From contig RXJH01000002.1 in the NCBI GenBank assembly GCA_003987725.1, positions 1 to 64,000 of the forward strand: a stretch of DNA of 64,000 nt, given 5' to 3'. The first letter of the stretch is position 1; every line of letters begins with the position of its first letter. Shown here in pieces: positions 36,786 to 44,372 of the stretch. This stretch comes from Hyphomicrobium sp. Lineage in GTDB: Bacteria; Pseudomonadota; Alphaproteobacteria; Rhizobiales; Hyphomicrobiaceae. The notes under the pieces were generated by a model. That model was not told the DNA's origin and made no database searches. It saw only the letters and a program-made list of their open reading frames with translations. The position numbers and the translations under genes are program-made.

Positions 36786-37817
36786 CTACTGCGCAGCGTT
36801 GCGTGCCAGAGACTTACCCGGCACCGGATAGGAAATCGCCCGCGCACCGTGCATCCGCGCGAAACGGCAGGCCTCCTCATAGACGACCGTCGCGGCCGCA
36901 AGCGCGGTGATGCCCGCCTGATCGTAGGCAGGCGCCACTTCGACGACATCGCAGCCAACGATCCGGAGGCCGTCAAGACCACGCAGCATCGCCAGCAACT
37001 CGCGCGGCGTCAGTCCACCCATCACCGGCGTCCCGGTCCCCGGCGCAAAAGCCGGATCGAGACAATCGATATCGACCGTCAGGTAGCAAGGTGCATCGCC
37101 CGCAAGCGCCTTCACCATGGCGACGATCTGATCGGGGCCCTTTGCCGCGACGGCCATGCTGTCGAAAATATTCATGCCCATTGGATCATCCACCCACGTC
37201 CGGATACCAATCTGCGACGACCGGCTTGGATCGATCAGCCCATCGTGAATGGCTTGGGCGAACATCGTGCCGTGATTGATCTCGACCTCGCCGCCGGGTC
37301 CGGTGCGCGGCGTCCACGTATCGGGATGCGCATCGAAATGGATGAGCGCCAGCTGCCCATACTTTCGCGCGTGCGCTTTGAGCAGCGGATAGCTGATGAA
37401 ATGATCGCCGCCGAGCGCGCACAAGAACGCCCCAGCTGAAACGACGTTGAACGCGGCCTCTTCGATCGCGGCTGGAATTGTGTGCGGAAAGCCGAAGTCG
37501 AGCAGCGCATCGCCGAGATCGACGATCCTCACATGCGAAAGCGGATCGAAACCTCCGGGATAGGATTTTAGCTCCGCAAGTTGCGCCGAAGCCGACCTCA
37601 CCGCGTCGGGTCCGAGCCGCGCTCCCGGCCGGTTCGACGTCGCAATGTCGAGCGGCACGCCGAGAACCGCAAAATCGCCGGCCCCGGCATGGTCAGCGTG
37701 CGGCACTCGCAAAAAAGTATGCGCACGCGAGTAGGTCTGTTCGGAAGCGATGGAAGCGGGAGACAGCGCACCGCAATTGTATTGCGCATGGACGCCGGTT
37801 GTGATGCCGGAAATCAT
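36786..37817 (-). CDS. speB: Agmatinase/arginase-family ureohydrolase
   Basis: 343 residues. Expected to cleave agmatine (or another guanidino compound) to urea and an amine. All binuclear Mn motifs are present: ALGGDHFISYP (~135), LIHFDAHPDTW (~158) and TVDIDCLDPAFAPGTGTPV (~245). The TGTPxxGGLTPRE and VEVAPAYD segments favour the agmatinase branch over arginase. The N-terminal ~35 residues extend beyond SpeB of E. coli, as in related alphaproteobacteria. No other polyamine gene beside it, so the substrate is not certain. Confidence 0.9.
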   Translation of the reverse strand: MISGITTGVHAQYNCGALSPASIASEQTYSRAHTFLRVPHADHAGAGDFAVLGVPLDIATSNRPGARLGPDAVRSASAQLAELKSYPGGFDPLSHVRIVDLGDALLDFGFPHTIPAAIEEAAFNVVSAGAFLCALGGDHFISYPLLKAHARKYGQLALIHFDAHPDTWTPRTGPGGEVEINHGTMFAQAIHDGLIDPSRSSQIGIRTWVDDPMGMNIFDSMAVAAKGPDQIVAMVKALAGDAPCYLTVDIDCLDPAFAPGTGTPVMGGLTPRELLAMLRGLDGLRIVGCDVVEVAPAYDQAGITALAAATVVYEEACRFARMHGARAISYPVPGKSLARNAAQ

Positions 37818-38010
37818 GACGACCTCGATTGTTGCGATGTCGTCCGGCCGACACCTTCACAATCAAACCGGGTGATCCCGGCGCCTCCGTTTCGCGGCTG
37901 CTTAGAGGATGCCTATCCCATTGCGACAGTCAAGCCCCGGATGGAGCCGCGGTGAACCCTAGCCCTTTCAGCGCGTTACCAAACGCGACGCTCACGAACT
38001 GGTTAGAACC

Positions 38011-38304
38011 ATGTCAAACCTTGTAAAACTCGCGACTGAAAAGGCGGCCCGCTCAGAAAGGGAGGCCGAGCTTCTTCGCGAAGACTTATTGCAAAAATGC
38101 ACCGACGCCCTTGCAGTACTGGGCGACAACCTTGCCGGATATGCGCTCGTGGTTTGGGGCAAGGATGGCGAAATGAGAACGGCCTACAATGCCGCTCAAG
38201 GTCCAATCGGACCGGCGCTAGTTCCTACCCTCGCAGCCGATGCATTGAACCGGCATGTCGCGGTGATGCTGGCAAAAAAGGAAGATGCCGACGCCCCCGG
38301 CTGA
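38011..38304 (+). CDS. Hypothetical cytoplasmic protein
   Basis: 97 residues. Helical N-terminus (KAARSEREAELLREDLLQKC) and an alpha/beta part (GYALVVWGKDGEMRTAYNA). No signal peptide or membrane span. ATG 38011 has a weak upstream site. Followed by a hairpin that can act as a terminator in both directions. No family recognised. Confidence 0.65.
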   Translation: MSNLVKLATEKAARSEREAELLREDLLQKCTDALAVLGDNLAGYALVVWGKDGEMRTAYNAAQGPIGPALVPTLAADALNRHVAVMLAKKEDADAPG

Positions 38305-38324
38305 TCGAGCATCGCGTGGCAAGA

Positions 38325-38352
38325 AAAAACCCAGAGCTGAAGCTCTGGGTTT
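38325..38352 (-). terminator. Bidirectional Rho-independent terminator
   Basis: CCCAGAGCT (38330-38338) and AGCTCTGGG (38341-38349) form a 9-bp stem with loop GA, extended by flanking A/T pairs. Minus-strand reading gives GGGTTTTTTC, so it mainly ends the 27-residue gene's transcript; plus-strand reading gives TTTGTGTTTG after the 97-residue gene. Confidence 0.85.
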
Positions 38353-38367
38353 GTGTTTGCGTTTGAG

Positions 38368-38451
38368 TTAATGCAAGAAGCCGAACAGATGCAGGCCGAT
38401 GATCACGACCAGCGGAACACCTGCCAGCCAAAGAATTAAATCGCGTGCCAT
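38368..38451 (-). CDS. 27-residue hydrophobic membrane peptide
   Basis: Encodes MARDLILWLAGVPLVVIIG followed by LHLFGFLH and TAA: one charged N-terminal turn and a single membrane helix. AGGAGAAG lies six bases before the ATG, one of the best ribosome sites in the window, and a T-run terminator follows the stop. These two signals on an 84-base ORF are strong evidence for a real gene. It follows an 81-residue gene with its ribosome site adjoining that gene's stop. Function unknown. Confidence 0.72.
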   Translation of the reverse strand: MARDLILWLAGVPLVVIIGLHLFGFLH

Positions 38452-38464
38452 GATGCTCTTCTCC

Positions 38465-38710
38465 TCAATGTTTGATCTGTGGCGGAATATCGTCGTCGGC
38501 TGACGAGGCGGAATCGGGCTCGATTGCTCCATCGTGCGATCGGACCAAGCTCAGCAAGTCATCGAGATGCTGTCGCGCCTCAGCCAAATGTTTCTTGGCT
38601 TCCTCGCGCCGGAGAACGACGCTGTTCTGTGCTGCACCACGTAATTCGTTCTCAAGATCCCAAAGGGTCTTTAAAACCTTCGGCACCGTCTCTTTGATGT
38701 CGTCCGGCAT
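38465..38710 (-). CDS. Small helical hypothetical protein
   Basis: 81 residues, starting MPDDIKETVPKVLKTLWDLE. Amphipathic helices with basic middle (RREEAKKHLAEARQHLDDLL) and an acidic tail (DSASSADDDIPP). GAGG precedes ATG 38710; a further upstream ATG at 38767 is less likely. It shares a transcript with the 27-residue membrane peptide, so they may work as a pair. Confidence 0.6.
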   Translation of the reverse strand: MPDDIKETVPKVLKTLWDLENELRGAAQNSVVLRREEAKKHLAEARQHLDDLLSLVRSHDGAIEPDSASSADDDIPPQIKH

Positions 38711-38849
38711 CCGAGCCTCACTAGTTGAACTGCTCCGTGAACGCATGCCGCTGATTTCCGGTTCCACTTTTGCGTTTTGCCGGTGCTACCAGATTTATGG
38801 GAGCGGCGTTATCGTCGTCGAACGCAACCAGATCGGACCCCAAAGCCAC

Positions 38850-39197
38850 ATGATTCCACAACCATTGCTGCCCATCGTCCTCCTGACTATGTCGAACGTG
38901 TTCATGACATTCGCCTGGTACGGCCACCTCAAATTCACCAACAAGCCGCTTTGGCTCGTCGTTATCGTCAGTTGGGGAATTGCCTTTTTCGAATATTGCC
39001 TGGCGGTTCCGGCAAATCGCTACGGCGTCGCGGTCTATTCGCCGGCTGAATTGAAGACGATGCAGGAAGTCATAACGCTATCGGTCTTCGCAATTTTTTC
39101 CGCGACGTATCTTGGTGAACCGCTCACCCTCAACCAAGTCGTCGGGTTCGCCTTTATCGCGCTCGGGGCATTTTTCGTTTTCAAGGCGCCGCTGTAA
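38850..39197 (+). CDS. DMT-like small membrane protein (DUF486)
   Basis: 115 residues with four membrane helices. The family pattern is clear: SNVFMTFAWYGHLKF, WGIAFFEYCLAVPANRYG, the polar turn SPAELKTMQEVITLSVFA and GEPLTLNQVVGFAFIALGAFFVF. DUF486 proteins resemble half-size EamA/SMR transporters and probably work as dimers. ATG 38850; a longer open frame upstream is antisense to the small minus-strand genes. Substrate unknown. Confidence 0.88.
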   Translation: MIPQPLLPIVLLTMSNVFMTFAWYGHLKFTNKPLWLVVIVSWGIAFFEYCLAVPANRYGVAVYSPAELKTMQEVITLSVFAIFSATYLGEPLTLNQVVGFAFIALGAFFVFKAPL

Positions 39198-39212
39198 AGA
39201 CGGGCGCCATTC

Positions 39213-40211
39213 TCACCTGATCGGAACGCTCAGCTGAAATTTGCTGCTCAAGCTCTGCGGCTCTGTTGACGCGCCGAGATTGTCGACGTCGGCCGTCACG
39301 CTCAGCGAATAGGCATCGGGCTTGGTGTAGGTGACGCCCGCCCCTGCCGATGTCGTATCGAATGACGAGTCCGTCATTTCCTTGTGGCTCGCCGACAAGT
39401 CGAATGCCCGCTTGTAGGTGACGAATGGCTCGAGCGTCGAGCCGCCATCGAGCGAGAACGAATGATTGATCTTCGGCGCGAAAATAACCGCGCTCTTTTC
39501 GGCAGTGCCCGTGCTCGATGCGGAGCCGCCGTTCGCTTCCCATTCCGTGCGCGCGTCGATACTGAACATCGGCGCAGCCTGCAGCGTGACGTACGCCGCT
39601 GCTTTCTGATCCTGCGCGATACCGGGTGTCGCGGACGATCGCGCTTCGCCTCTTTCGAGCACGAGCCCGACGCTCGCCTTCCTGCTGATCTTGTAATCCG
39701 CGCCGAAGCCGATGCGGCTCGATTGACTGGAAGCGTTGTTCAAGCCACTGAGATCGATATTGCTCCAGACATCCACCGGAGCATTGGGCGCAGCCGCGGA
39801 TTTCGGCAGCTTCAGTGTAGAGGGATCGGCGGCATATTCCGGCTGCTGCGCGGACACGGTCCGCAAATTGTAATCGCGCAAGGTGCCGAGGCTCGTGCGA
39901 ACCGACACGTTGCCATCGGTGGCGTTGAACTTCGAAGGCACCGTGCCTTTGCTGAGAGCGATCCACGGCAGGCCATCCGTGGAAGCGCCCGTTGCAGCCG
40001 GCAACATTGTCTGCTCCGCAAGCGCCGCCTCCAAGTCGAACTCGATGGCCTGCTCGCAATTCATGAAGTCGGGCTCGGACGTATTTGACTGCACGTCCAC
40101 ACAATCCTCCGCCCGGCCCCCCGAAGCGGCGCCGAACAGCACGGTCAAACTGGCAATAATCGCGTACGCGACGCCGCGATCGCGGATGAAACAAATTTTT
40201 TGAATGATCAT
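39213..40211 (-). CDS. Outer-membrane beta-barrel-like exported protein
   Basis: 332 residues. Hydrophobic export segment (AYAIIASLTVLFGAASGGRA) then an N-terminal polar region with two cysteines, and from ~residue 155 an alternating pattern of ~10-residue amphipathic strands (RIGFGADYKISRKASVGLVLE; EPFVTYKRAFDLSAS; SAGAGVTYTKPDAYSLSVTAD). The chain ends SSKFQLSVPIR, a hydrophobic C-terminus suited to BAM recognition though lacking terminal Phe. Resembles autotransporter-type or Porin_6-like barrels but has no passenger. Converges with the DUF486 gene 15 bases away. Confidence 0.7.
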   Translation of the reverse strand: MIIQKICFIRDRGVAYAIIASLTVLFGAASGGRAEDCVDVQSNTSEPDFMNCEQAIEFDLEAALAEQTMLPAATGASTDGLPWIALSKGTVPSKFNATDGNVSVRTSLGTLRDYNLRTVSAQQPEYAADPSTLKLPKSAAAPNAPVDVWSNIDLSGLNNASSQSSRIGFGADYKISRKASVGLVLERGEARSSATPGIAQDQKAAAYVTLQAAPMFSIDARTEWEANGGSASSTGTAEKSAVIFAPKINHSFSLDGGSTLEPFVTYKRAFDLSASHKEMTDSSFDTTSAGAGVTYTKPDAYSLSVTADVDNLGASTEPQSLSSKFQLSVPIR

Positions 40212-40464
40212 AAGTGCCTGTTAGCCCTGAACTTTGATCATCATGTGGCGATTGCCTGAATCGGTCAAAGGGTAACCCCACCTGTACGGTTGGGCCAATA
40301 CGTCAATTCATGCCTGATTTACGGCATTGTCGCAGAAGCCTAGTATCCCTTCACCCTAGCTCGCGCGAACGCTGGACATCGGCTGACAAAGTTTGTGCAA
40401 CGTGGGTGACGCCCGCAACGTCAATGCGACCGATGGCGAACCTGAACTGGAGAAAGGGCAGAAC

Positions 40465-40845
40465 ATGAGCTGGAGCGATGCACTCAAGGGGGTCGTTGGG
40501 AACCTCGTCGGTCAAGCCGAGCAGGGAGCCTTGCCGGATCTTCTGAAGGGGGTTCTCGGAACCGAAGGCCTGCAGGCCATTCTCGGCAAACTTCAGGACG
40601 CGGGTTTCGGCGCGCAGGTCTCTTCGTGGCTCGACAAGAACAAGAACAATCTGCCGATCACGCCTGAGCAGATCCAATCCGCGCTTGGCGACGAACACGT
40701 TCAGCAGATCGCCAAATCACTCGGCATTCCGGTGGACACCATTCTCGCCTCGTTGGCGAGCGCGCTTCCTCAGGTGGCGAGCGCCGCTGGCCCAGCCGCC
40801 GATCCTCAGAACGCTTCGCCGCTTCCCGGTCCTAAGTCCGGCTGA
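40465..40845 (+). CDS. YidB-family (DUF937) protein
   Basis: 126 residues. The DUF937 helices are evident: WSDALKGVVGNLVGQAEQG, LQAILGKLQDAGFGAQVSSWL, NNLPITPEQIQSALGDEHVQQIAKSLGIP, with a Pro/Ala-rich tail. No signal peptide. AAAGGG precedes ATG 40465. Widespread but poorly understood family, sometimes linked to stress or extracellular release. Confidence 0.88.
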   Translation: MSWSDALKGVVGNLVGQAEQGALPDLLKGVLGTEGLQAILGKLQDAGFGAQVSSWLDKNKNNLPITPEQIQSALGDEHVQQIAKSLGIPVDTILASLASALPQVASAAGPAADPQNASPLPGPKSG

Positions 40846-40872
40846 CCGCCAGACGTCCGGGATCGAAGCCTC

Positions 40873-42495
40873 TCAATTCACGGCTGGCGCGGCGCGATCG
40901 ATGATCGCCCGCACGTTCGTCCCCGCGGGAAGCAGTCCAAAAGCGCCACCATCGCCCGATAGTCGTGTCGCCGAAAACGCATCGGCGACATCCGCCGTTG
41001 CATGGCGGATCAACAGCGCGGCTTGCAACCCGACGACGAGATCCCGCACGAACGAACGCGCCTGACCTTCATCGAGTTGTCGTGATCTCTCCTGCAGTTT
41101 CACAACGTGAGCTCTGAGGCGCCCGTCAGCATTGCAAGCCTCATGCATCTCGCCCAAAAGCATATCGATCGCCGCAGGCGTACGCGCCAACGCCCTGAGA
41201 ACGTCAAGGCACATGACGTTGCCGGAACCCTCCCAAATCGAATTCAGCGGCATTTCCCTGTAAATGCGCGCGAGATTGAACTCTTCCACGTAACCGTTGC
41301 CACCGAGCACCTCCATGGCTTCAGCTGCGAACGCCGGGCCCCGTTTGCAGATCCAGAATTTCGCAGCCGGCGTCACGACCCGCCGATACGCAAGCGCGGC
41401 CTCGTCCTCCTCGTCATAGGCGCGCGCGAGGCGCATGGCCAAAACCGTCGCCGCCTCGGATTCGATGGCGAGATCGGCAAGAACGTTTGCCATCAGGGCC
41501 TGATCGATCAGCAGCTTTTGAAAGGCACGGCGATGCCGCGCATGATGGACGGCCTGCGCCAGTCCCTGACGCATCAACCCCGCAGTGCCGATGGCGCAAT
41601 CGAGACGCGTATAATTTCCCATCTCGATGATGGTTGGAATGCCGCGTCCTTCTTCGCCGATGAGCTCACCTAGCGCGCCTTCGAGCTCCACCTCGCTCGA
41701 CGCGTTGGAACGGTTGCCGAGCTTGTCCTTCAGACGGCGGATGTGAATGGCATTTCTTGTCCCCTCCTCTGTCCATCTCGGAACAAGGAAGCACGTCGGT
41801 CCGGCCGCCGTCTGCGCCAGCATCAGAAACGCATCGCACATCGGCGCCGACATGAACCATTTATGCCCATGGATTCGGTAAAAACGGCGCCCGCCGGATT
41901 CGGCGAATGGCTCGGCGCGCGAGACATTGGCCCTTAAATCCGATCCGCCCTGATTTTCCGTCATACCCATGCCGATCAGCGCCGACGTCTTTTGCTCGGC
42001 CGGCTTGAAACTCGGATCGTACGCACGCGAATAAATGCGCGGCAGCCACTCGGCAACGGCCCCTGGCGCATGCTTGAGCGTCGCGACCGCTGCGTATGTC
42101 ATCGAAACCGGGCAGTAGACCCCGCTTTCGATCTGCGCCAGCATGAAGCAGCCACCCGCCCGCGCGACGTGCGCGCCTTTCCGCGGCTTCACCCACGGAC
42201 CGCTGTGGAGACCGTTCGCCAACGCCAGCCCGAGCAGCGCGTGCCAGCTGTCGTGAAACGTCACCTCGTCGATCCTGTGGCCGTATCGATCGAATGATTT
42301 GAGGACGGGCGGATTGCGATTGGCCTCCGCACCGGCGGCGATCATCTCGGCCGTCCCGAGTTTCCGTCCGAGCGCACGAAGGTCTTCCAGCGCAAAATTC
42401 GCTCCTTCGCGCACCAGCGCTTCACTAAGGATGGGGTCGCTCGACAGCAGATTATAATTCTCGAGCGGCGGCGGCTGATTGCTGACTTCGATCAT
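40873..42495 (-). CDS. AidB-type acyl-CoA dehydrogenase
   Basis: 540 residues, the length of AidB/isovaleryl-CoA-dehydrogenase-like proteins. Visible: ALIGMGMTENQGGSDLRAN (FAD-binding MTE-x-x-GS), GHKWFMSAPMCDAFLML, RIHIRRLKDKLG, and near the C-terminus EVLGGNGYVEEFNLARIYREMPLNSIWEGSGNV (in part), where the catalytic base of acyl-CoA dehydrogenases lies in the same region. AidB binds DNA and is induced by alkylating agents in E. coli; here no ada/alk genes adjoin. The start at 42495 faces a small exported-protein gene. Confidence 0.92.
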   Translation of the reverse strand: MIEVSNQPPPLENYNLLSSDPILSEALVREGANFALEDLRALGRKLGTAEMIAAGAEANRNPPVLKSFDRYGHRIDEVTFHDSWHALLGLALANGLHSGPWVKPRKGAHVARAGGCFMLAQIESGVYCPVSMTYAAVATLKHAPGAVAEWLPRIYSRAYDPSFKPAEQKTSALIGMGMTENQGGSDLRANVSRAEPFAESGGRRFYRIHGHKWFMSAPMCDAFLMLAQTAAGPTCFLVPRWTEEGTRNAIHIRRLKDKLGNRSNASSEVELEGALGELIGEEGRGIPTIIEMGNYTRLDCAIGTAGLMRQGLAQAVHHARHRRAFQKLLIDQALMANVLADLAIESEAATVLAMRLARAYDEEDEAALAYRRVVTPAAKFWICKRGPAFAAEAMEVLGGNGYVEEFNLARIYREMPLNSIWEGSGNVMCLDVLRALARTPAAIDMLLGEMHEACNADGRLRAHVVKLQERSRQLDEGQARSFVRDLVVGLQAALLIRHATADVADAFSATRLSGDGGAFGLLPAGTNVRAIIDRAAPAVN

Positions 42496-42690
42496 CGGCG
42501 CGCCTTTTTAAAAATGCGTGCAGCGGGACCGCGCCCGTGGCACCGCATTCCAGGTCTTACATTTGTTGGCTCAATCTCCGATGATTTCAAGCGTCAGCGC
42601 GAGAACAGAACCGAAAGTCGTGGCCGACCTGGAATAAAATTCGCTGCTGCCGTGTCTCCACCGTTGACAACACGGTCACGAGAGGACGCG

Positions 42691-42963
42691 ATGATGAAGA
42701 ATTTACGACTCTGCATGCTGGCCGCCGCGCTAGCTCTGCCCGCGCCGGCCAACGCACACATTCTCTGCAATGGCACGTTCCAGGTGTTGCCAACCGGTCA
42801 ACTTTCTACGCCGTACTGCCAAGATGAGGACTTGGCGCAACGAGCACGCAGCCAAGGCGTGGCGGTCACGGGCGATGCTGTTCGTCGGCACCCGGGCCTG
42901 AAGGCGAGCCTTTGTGCAGGATCGCAGGACTTATCAGCGTGTGCGAGTTCCGCCAATGATTGA
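42691..42963 (+). CDS. Small exported Cys-containing protein
   Basis: 90 residues: signal peptide MMKNLRLCMLAAALALPAPANA-HI, then a mature part with LCNGTFQVLPTG, PYCQDEDLAQRAR, and two further cysteines near the end (LKASLCAGSQDLSACAS). AGAGGA precedes ATG 42691. The pattern resembles short periplasmic proteins of unknown function in this order. Confidence 0.65.
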   Translation: MMKNLRLCMLAAALALPAPANAHILCNGTFQVLPTGQLSTPYCQDEDLAQRARSQGVAVTGDAVRRHPGLKASLCAGSQDLSACASSAND

Positions 42964-43022
42964 GCGCACCCGAAATATCGAAGAGGGGCAGGAACATGTT
43001 GCACAAAAGCTCACGGAAAATT

Positions 43023-43083
43023 GCCCCCGCAGGGGCGATGAGTGTGCGTGTTGTTCTAAATGTGCGAGCGCAACGCTCGCACA
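43023..43083. repeat. Two adjacent hairpins downstream of small exported gene
   Basis: First stem GCCCC/GGGGC at 43023-43036 with loop CGCA. Second stem TGTGCGAGCG (43061-43070) pairs perfectly with 43074-43083 across a CAA loop. Neither has a T-run. They lie in a 230-base gap between convergent genes. Confidence 0.8.
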
Positions 43084-43196
43084 ACTCCAGACGCAGATCG
43101 ATGAGGAGTTGGCCGAGCCAAGACGAAATCTCCGCTCAGACACGCATCGGACGACGGACGCTTTCATCTCGTGACATGAATTAGGTAACGGCCGAT

Positions 43197-43823
43197 CTAT
43201 TTTACACAAGGCGGCGGCTTGCATTGTTGACCGGCCGGAATGCGAATGACCGTGACCGGCATTGTCGTTCCGTCGCGTTCGAACGTGCTGTGCTCGACAA
43301 ACTGCTCATCGCACTGCTGGTCATCTGACGTGGCATCGGCCGTAATCTCCGCGAGGCAATCGATGACAAATTCGCATTTGTCGCTTTCCTGGCCTGGGCA
43401 TACGTCTGAAGGACACGAAAGCAGGCAATCTTCGCCCGAGCAGGTTTGGTGTGCGGCGTCCGTGATGTCGCATTCACCGCTGTTGCCATTCGCCGAGCTA
43501 TGAGCAGCAAGCAAAGGCGAATTTGCCTGAGGCGCGTCCTGGTTGTCGTTCTCGCCGTTGGCAGGCGAAGGCGCCGGGGCCGCGGCGGACGGAGAGGCAT
43601 TGACGTTTGGAGCTTCTATGGAGGGTGCCGGACTGGGAGCCGATAGCATCGGACTGGTCGTGAGCTGGCCAGGACTTGTCACGACCCCACCCGCACCCCC
43701 GATACCTCCGAGCCCTGCACTCGGTGGCGGCTCGATGCGCACAGCCTCCTGTGCAATCGCCAACGCTGCTCCGAGCAACACCAGACCAAGCGTCGCGACG
43801 ATGACTGGCACTCTTGTCGACAT
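43197..43823 (-). CDS. Exported protein with Cys-rich C-terminal domain
   Basis: 208 residues. Signal peptide VPVIVATLGLVLLGAALAIA-QE, a ~90-residue Pro/Ser/Ala/Asn-rich linker, then a compact C-terminal region with ten or more cysteines (CDITDAAHQTCSGEDCLLSC, CPGQESDKCEFVIDC, QQCDEQF, QQCKPPPC). The density indicates a disulfide-stabilised periplasmic or surface domain. GGGGG precedes ATG 43823. No known family recognised. Confidence 0.65.
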   Translation of the reverse strand: MSTRVPVIVATLGLVLLGAALAIAQEAVRIEPPPSAGLGGIGGAGGVVTSPGQLTTSPMLSAPSPAPSIEAPNVNASPSAAAPAPSPANGENDNQDAPQANSPLLAAHSSANGNSGECDITDAAHQTCSGEDCLLSCPSDVCPGQESDKCEFVIDCLAEITADATSDDQQCDEQFVEHSTFERDGTTMPVTVIRIPAGQQCKPPPCVK

Positions 43824-44151
43824 CGAAGCCCCCGGAGATATTCAATAGCGATGAATAATCTCGACACTGAAGAATGCGCAAATGCGGCCCGTTGCGGAAG
43901 CGATCAAAAAACTTATCCCCGCCGCTGAAACCTCCCGCATACTTCTCCCACCTCGCCTCGACGAAACGACGGACAGTCTCGAGACCGTTTGGAGATTGGG
44001 GGTGAGCGGCTGGACGAACGTTCTGGGCACAAGGGGGTAACGGCCCAAGGCCCGAACGGAGCGAACCGCCCGGTGATCAATGTGCATACGGTACCAACCG
44101 TCGGAGGACTAAGGCACCTCCCATGCCGGACCGGTCGATCAGAACCCCAGC

Positions 44152-44217
44152 TACGGAGCGCGCCAAGGCGCTGTTCTTTCTTCGGATCGACGGCACCGGG
44201 TGCCGGCGCGCTCCGTA
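44152..44217. repeat. 13-bp perfect inverted repeat with nested hairpin
   Basis: TACGGAGCGCGCC at 44152-44164 is the reverse complement of 44205-44217. The 40-base loop ends in a GGCAC-CGG-GTGCC hairpin directly abutting the outer arm. Confidence 0.85.
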
Positions 44218-44305
44218 CTCCGACTTTCCACGCCGGTGCCCCCGCACGCGGCGGTAAGCGCGCACCCCCCGGGTCCTGGAGCCAGACGCGGGAAAGAGTG
44301 TCCCG

Positions 44306-44334
44306 TTGACAGCGGCACACCGACCCACAATGGT
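44306..44334 (+). promoter_or_regulatory. Possible promoter of CoA-ester lyase gene
   Basis: Perfect TTGACA at 44306-44311, 17-base spacer, then AATGGT at 44329-44334 as a weak -10. A transcript would begin about 30 bases before the ATG at 44373. Confidence 0.3.
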
Positions 44335-44372
44335 GGCGCCTTCATCCAAGCCTTTGAACAGGATAGTTACCG

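Larger units (their letters stand above)
43824..44372. other. Structured non-coding region before CoA-ester lyase
   Basis: 549 bases. Open frames exist on both strands but are Arg/Pro/Ser/Gly-rich with no ribosome sites, so I do not call them genes. It contains a 13-bp perfect inverted repeat (44152-44164 with 44205-44217), an inner hairpin GGCAC/GTGCC at 44192-44204, and an alternative pairing GTCGATC/GATCGAC (near 44134 and 44185). Could be an untranslated leader, a small RNA or a relic. Confidence 0.55.

Noticed and set aside
39181-40281. 366-residue minus-strand frame overlapping the barrel-protein gene
   Set aside because: It is a frame-shifted shadow with very high Arg/Gly/Cys and no signal peptide; the 332-residue frame has a signal and strand periodicity.
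44225-44300. Cobalamin-riboswitch-like run (GCCCCCGC followed by GGTAAGCG)
   Set aside because: The B12-box core needs an uninterrupted CCCCCGCAAC..GTAAGCG and the upstream GGTGAAAATCC element. Here an insertion splits the core and the other element is absent; the adjacent gene is not a B12 target I would expect.
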